NCBI GenBank assembly: GCA_039933775.1
Contig: JBDTNK010000006.1
Location: 1 to 58,810 of the forward strand
Reading direction: 5' to 3'
DNA length: 58,810 nt
Source of the DNA: JBDTNK01 sp039933775
GTDB lineage: Bacteria > Chloroflexota > Limnocylindria > QHBO01
This document shows, piece by piece, positions 56,641-58,810 of the stretch. Under the pieces are notes generated by a model, which was given only the letters and a program-made list of their open reading frames with translations, had not been told where the DNA came from and made no database searches. Position 1 is the first letter of the stretch; each line of letters opens with the position of its first letter. Both the position numbers and the translations under genes were made by a program.

Positions 56641-56673
56641 ATGGAACCAGCCACCGAGCCGATGCGGAGATGA
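56641..56673 (+). other. short upstream frame overlapping the AAA regulator start
   Basis: MEPATEPMRR and a stop, whose last four bases (ATGA) contain the start of the next gene. It could couple or restrain translation. Its ATG has no clear ribosome site. Confidence 0.25.
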
Positions 56674-58810
56674 CCGGTCAGCAGACCCGGCCTCCGCTTG
56701 TCGGCCGCGAGGCGGAGCTCGCGACGCTCGTTGCCGGCCTCGACGATGCCGATGCTGGACGCGGCGGCGTCATCCTTCTCCGCGGCGAGGCTGGGATCGG
56801 CAAGAGTCGCCTCTCCGATGAGGTTGCCGGGATTGCCCGCTCGCGCGGCTGGGTAGCCCTCTGGGGCCGGGCCTGGGAGGATGCGGGCGCGCCGGCGTAC
56901 TGGCCCTGGATCCAGGTTCTGCGCACGCACCTGCGCCAGACCGATGCAGACACCGCGCGCCGGCAGCTGGCGCTCGGCGCGGTCGATATCGCCCACATGC
57001 TCCCGGAGGTCCGCGAGCTGTTCCCCGAACTCTCGTCGCAAAAGGGGGCTCCGGAGTCGGACGGCGCGCGATTCCGGCTGTTCGATTCGACCGCGACCTT
57101 CCTCCGGACCGCGGCGCAGACGAAGCCGATGCTCGTCGTCCTCGACGACCTTCACGCAGCCGACACATCATCGGTCCGCCTTCTCCGATTCGTCGCCGGA
57201 CAGGTCGCTGACATGCGACTTCTGATCATCGGGACCTACCGGGACACAGAATTGACGCCGGAGCATCCGTTGACCGATGCCATCGCCGACCTCGGCCGCG
57301 AACCTGCGACGCGCACGGTCACAATCAGTGGCCTCGGCCGCGTGGCGATGCGCGCGCTCATCGGGAGCACGGCAGGGCGCGAGCCCGACGAGCAGCTCGT
57401 GAGCGCGGTCGTGCGAGGCACCAAGGGAAATCCCTTGTACGCGAGCGAGGCGGTCCGGCTCCTGGCTGCGGAAGGCCGGCTCGACGAGGTTGCGCGGCTG
57501 TCATCGGGGCACCTCGTGGTGCCGCCGGGCGTCCGCGCAACCATCCGCCGGCGGCTCGAGCGATTTGGGCCCGAGACGAGGGCACTGCTGGCAGTTGGCG
57601 CGGTCGTCGGCCCCGAGTTCGATGGCGAGCTGCTCGGAGCCATCGCCGAAGGCGAGGCGAGCGCATTGCGCACCGGGCTTGACGAGGCCATGCGGGGAGG
57701 GTTGCTGGTCGAGGTAAGTGGCGCCGGCGGGCGGTATCGGTTCTCACATGATCTCGTCCGCGAGACCCTGTACGACGAGCTCAGCGCGGGGCGCAGGGTG
57801 GGACTGCACCGTCGTGCTGCCGAGGTGCTCGAGGCGCGGCATGGAGCCGATCCGGAGGGCCACCTGGCAGAGCTGGCGTACCACTTCTTCGAGGGACAGC
57901 CTGACGGCGCGGTGGATGCGCCCGCGGTCGACTACGCGCGACGCGCCGGCGACGCGGCCCTGCGCTCTCTCGCCTTCGAGGAGGCGGCCCGTCTCTACGC
58001 CATCTCGATCGCCGCTCTCGAGCGGACGAGCAATCCAGATCCCCGCCTGCGACTTGACCTGCTCCTTGCCCTCGGAGATGCACGCAACGCGAGCGGTGAT
58101 GTGCCGGCAGCCCGAGAAGTGCTGTTCGAGGCCGCGCGAATCGCGAAGGACCTGGGTTCCTCGCGCCAGCTCGCGCGCGCGGCGTTGGGCGTCGGCGGAC
58201 GAATGCCGTGGTCGCGCCCGGGCCGTGAGGCGAGGCTCATCCCGCTCCTCCAAGACGCGCTCGTGCATCTCGGAGGCACCGATGACCAGCTTCGGGTGCA
58301 GCTGCTGACCCGGCTCTCGTGTGCCTGGCGAAGCACGCCAGAGAAGCGCCTGGACGCCGATGCACTGAGCCGTCAGGCCGTCGAGCTGGCGCGCTCGCTT
58401 GATAGCCCGGGATCCCTGTCATATGCCCTGGCGGGTCGGTTCTGGGCAATCTGGTGGCCGGAGAACCCGGAGGAACGACTCGCAATCGCCACAGAGATGT
58501 TGGAGATTGCCAACGCGCTGGGTGACGACGAGCGAATGCTCGATGCGCGGCTCACGCTCTGGCTCGTCTATACCGAGCTCGCCGACATGATGAGCGCTCG
58601 TCGCGAGCTCACGGAGATGATCCGGGCCATCGCCGCGCTCCGCCAGCCCGGACAGCTGTGGCTCGGCATCGCGAACCGAGCCCTGATGCTGCTGATGGAA
58701 GGCAACTTCGCCACCGCAGAGGCACTCCTCGGCGAGGAGGGCGATCCTGGCTCGTACTTCACCCTCGCGCACGACAACATCTCCGCGGCGCGATTCCATC
58801 GGTTCCTCCT
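56670..58810 (+). CDS. AAA/STAND ATPase with TPR-like region, LuxR-type regulator (3' end missing)
   Basis: At least 713 residues, open to the window edge. It begins with LVGREAELATLVAGLDDADA; Walker A GEAGIGKSRL and Walker B MLVVLDDLHAADTSS; the STAND-type arm includes GTYRDTELTPEHPLTD and TKGNPLYASEAVRL. From about 370 on, helical TPR-like repeats run to the end. By analogy with the regulator at 32787 a C-terminal LuxR or cyclase domain may follow outside the window, but this is not seen. GGAG touches the ATG, so the start is moderately sure. Confidence 0.85.
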   Translation, partial: MTGQQTRPPLVGREAELATLVAGLDDADAGRGGVILLRGEAGIGKSRLSDEVAGIARSRGWVALWGRAWEDAGAPAYWPWIQVLRTHLRQTDADTARRQLALGAVDIAHMLPEVRELFPELSSQKGAPESDGARFRLFDSTATFLRTAAQTKPMLVVLDDLHAADTSSVRLLRFVAGQVADMRLLIIGTYRDTELTPEHPLTDAIADLGREPATRTVTISGLGRVAMRALIGSTAGREPDEQLVSAVVRGTKGNPLYASEAVRLLAAEGRLDEVARLSSGHLVVPPGVRATIRRRLERFGPETRALLAVGAVVGPEFDGELLGAIAEGEASALRTGLDEAMRGGLLVEVSGAGGRYRFSHDLVRETLYDELSAGRRVGLHRRAAEVLEARHGADPEGHLAELAYHFFEGQPDGAVDAPAVDYARRAGDAALRSLAFEEAARLYAISIAALERTSNPDPRLRLDLLLALGDARNASGDVPAAREVLFEAARIAKDLGSSRQLARAALGVGGRMPWSRPGREARLIPLLQDALVHLGGTDDQLRVQLLTRLSCAWRSTPEKRLDADALSRQAVELARSLDSPGSLSYALAGRFWAIWWPENPEERLAIATEMLEIANALGDDERMLDARLTLWLVYTELADMMSARRELTEMIRAIAALRQPGQLWLGIANRALMLLMEGNFATAEALLGEEGDPGSYFTLAHDNISAARFHRFL

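Noticed and set aside
1..58810. Search by eye for tRNA, rRNA, riboswitch and CRISPR structures
   Set aside because: No T-loop-like GTTCGANTC in a cloverleaf context, no regularly spaced direct repeats, and no recognised riboswitch core were found.

Overview
The window is high-GC bacterial DNA (roughly two thirds G+C) packed with short operons. I see no tRNA, rRNA or CRISPR array. Three luciferase-like F420-type oxidoreductases and two Ddn-type deazaflavin-dependent proteins point to a coenzyme F420 user. Together with the many AAA-LuxR/TPR regulators, Asp-box secreted proteins and small membrane proteins this suggests an uncultured soil or freshwater Chloroflexota (Limnocylindria/Ellin6529-like) or a deep Actinomycetota. 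The sequence alone does not decide between them.

Layout. 0-6.3 kb: a MITE-like repeat, dps, a LexA-like palindrome beside a radical-SAM remnant, msrA, a WYL regulator, a GlsB-type membrane protein, typA, and a TauE/SafE transporter split into two half-genes. 6.3-14 kb: minus-strand membrane and secreted proteins (a GH3 hexosaminidase-like enzyme, an Asp-box protein, a cupin) and an overlapping operon of HipA-like kinase, DUF3037 protein and membrane protein. 14.5-21 kb: a five-gene envelope glycan cluster (GT2, GT4, large membrane protein, polysaccharide pyruvyl transferase, flippase-like protein). 21-32 kb: small secreted and membrane proteins, F420 enzymes, an SDR, a DUF4242 protein, an MFS transporter fused to a cyclic-nucleotide-binding domain, a VapBC-type pair, a TPR-adenylate cyclase, an aminotransferase and an M23 peptidase. 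32-47 kb: an AAA-LuxR regulator, an ArsR/VOC pair, an F420 oxidoreductase, an M6 metalloprotease, an EamA transporter, a TetR-controlled F420 operon with a divergent Ddn gene, and a second PIN/RHH pair. 47-58.8 kb: an accessory-looking zone with a cysteine-rich peptide, a YCII/ECF sigma pair, a stand-alone LigD polymerase domain, ArsR/SRPBCC, several decayed gene copies, an HNH endonuclease opposite a DUF4160-DUF2442 pair, a small repeat-tailed membrane protein, and a truncated AAA regulator at the window edge.

The most unusual material lies between and around ordinary genes. There are two separate families of about 142-148 bp elements with terminal inverted repeats, each present twice; a dispersed 16-bp palindrome (GGATATCCGGATATCC); a heptamer (ACCGATG/CATCGGT) that appears strongly over-represented; two unrelated single-pass membrane proteins ending in short tandem repeats; a leader-plus-eight-cysteine small protein; and two small gene modules that each have an intact and an internally deleted copy within a few kilobases.
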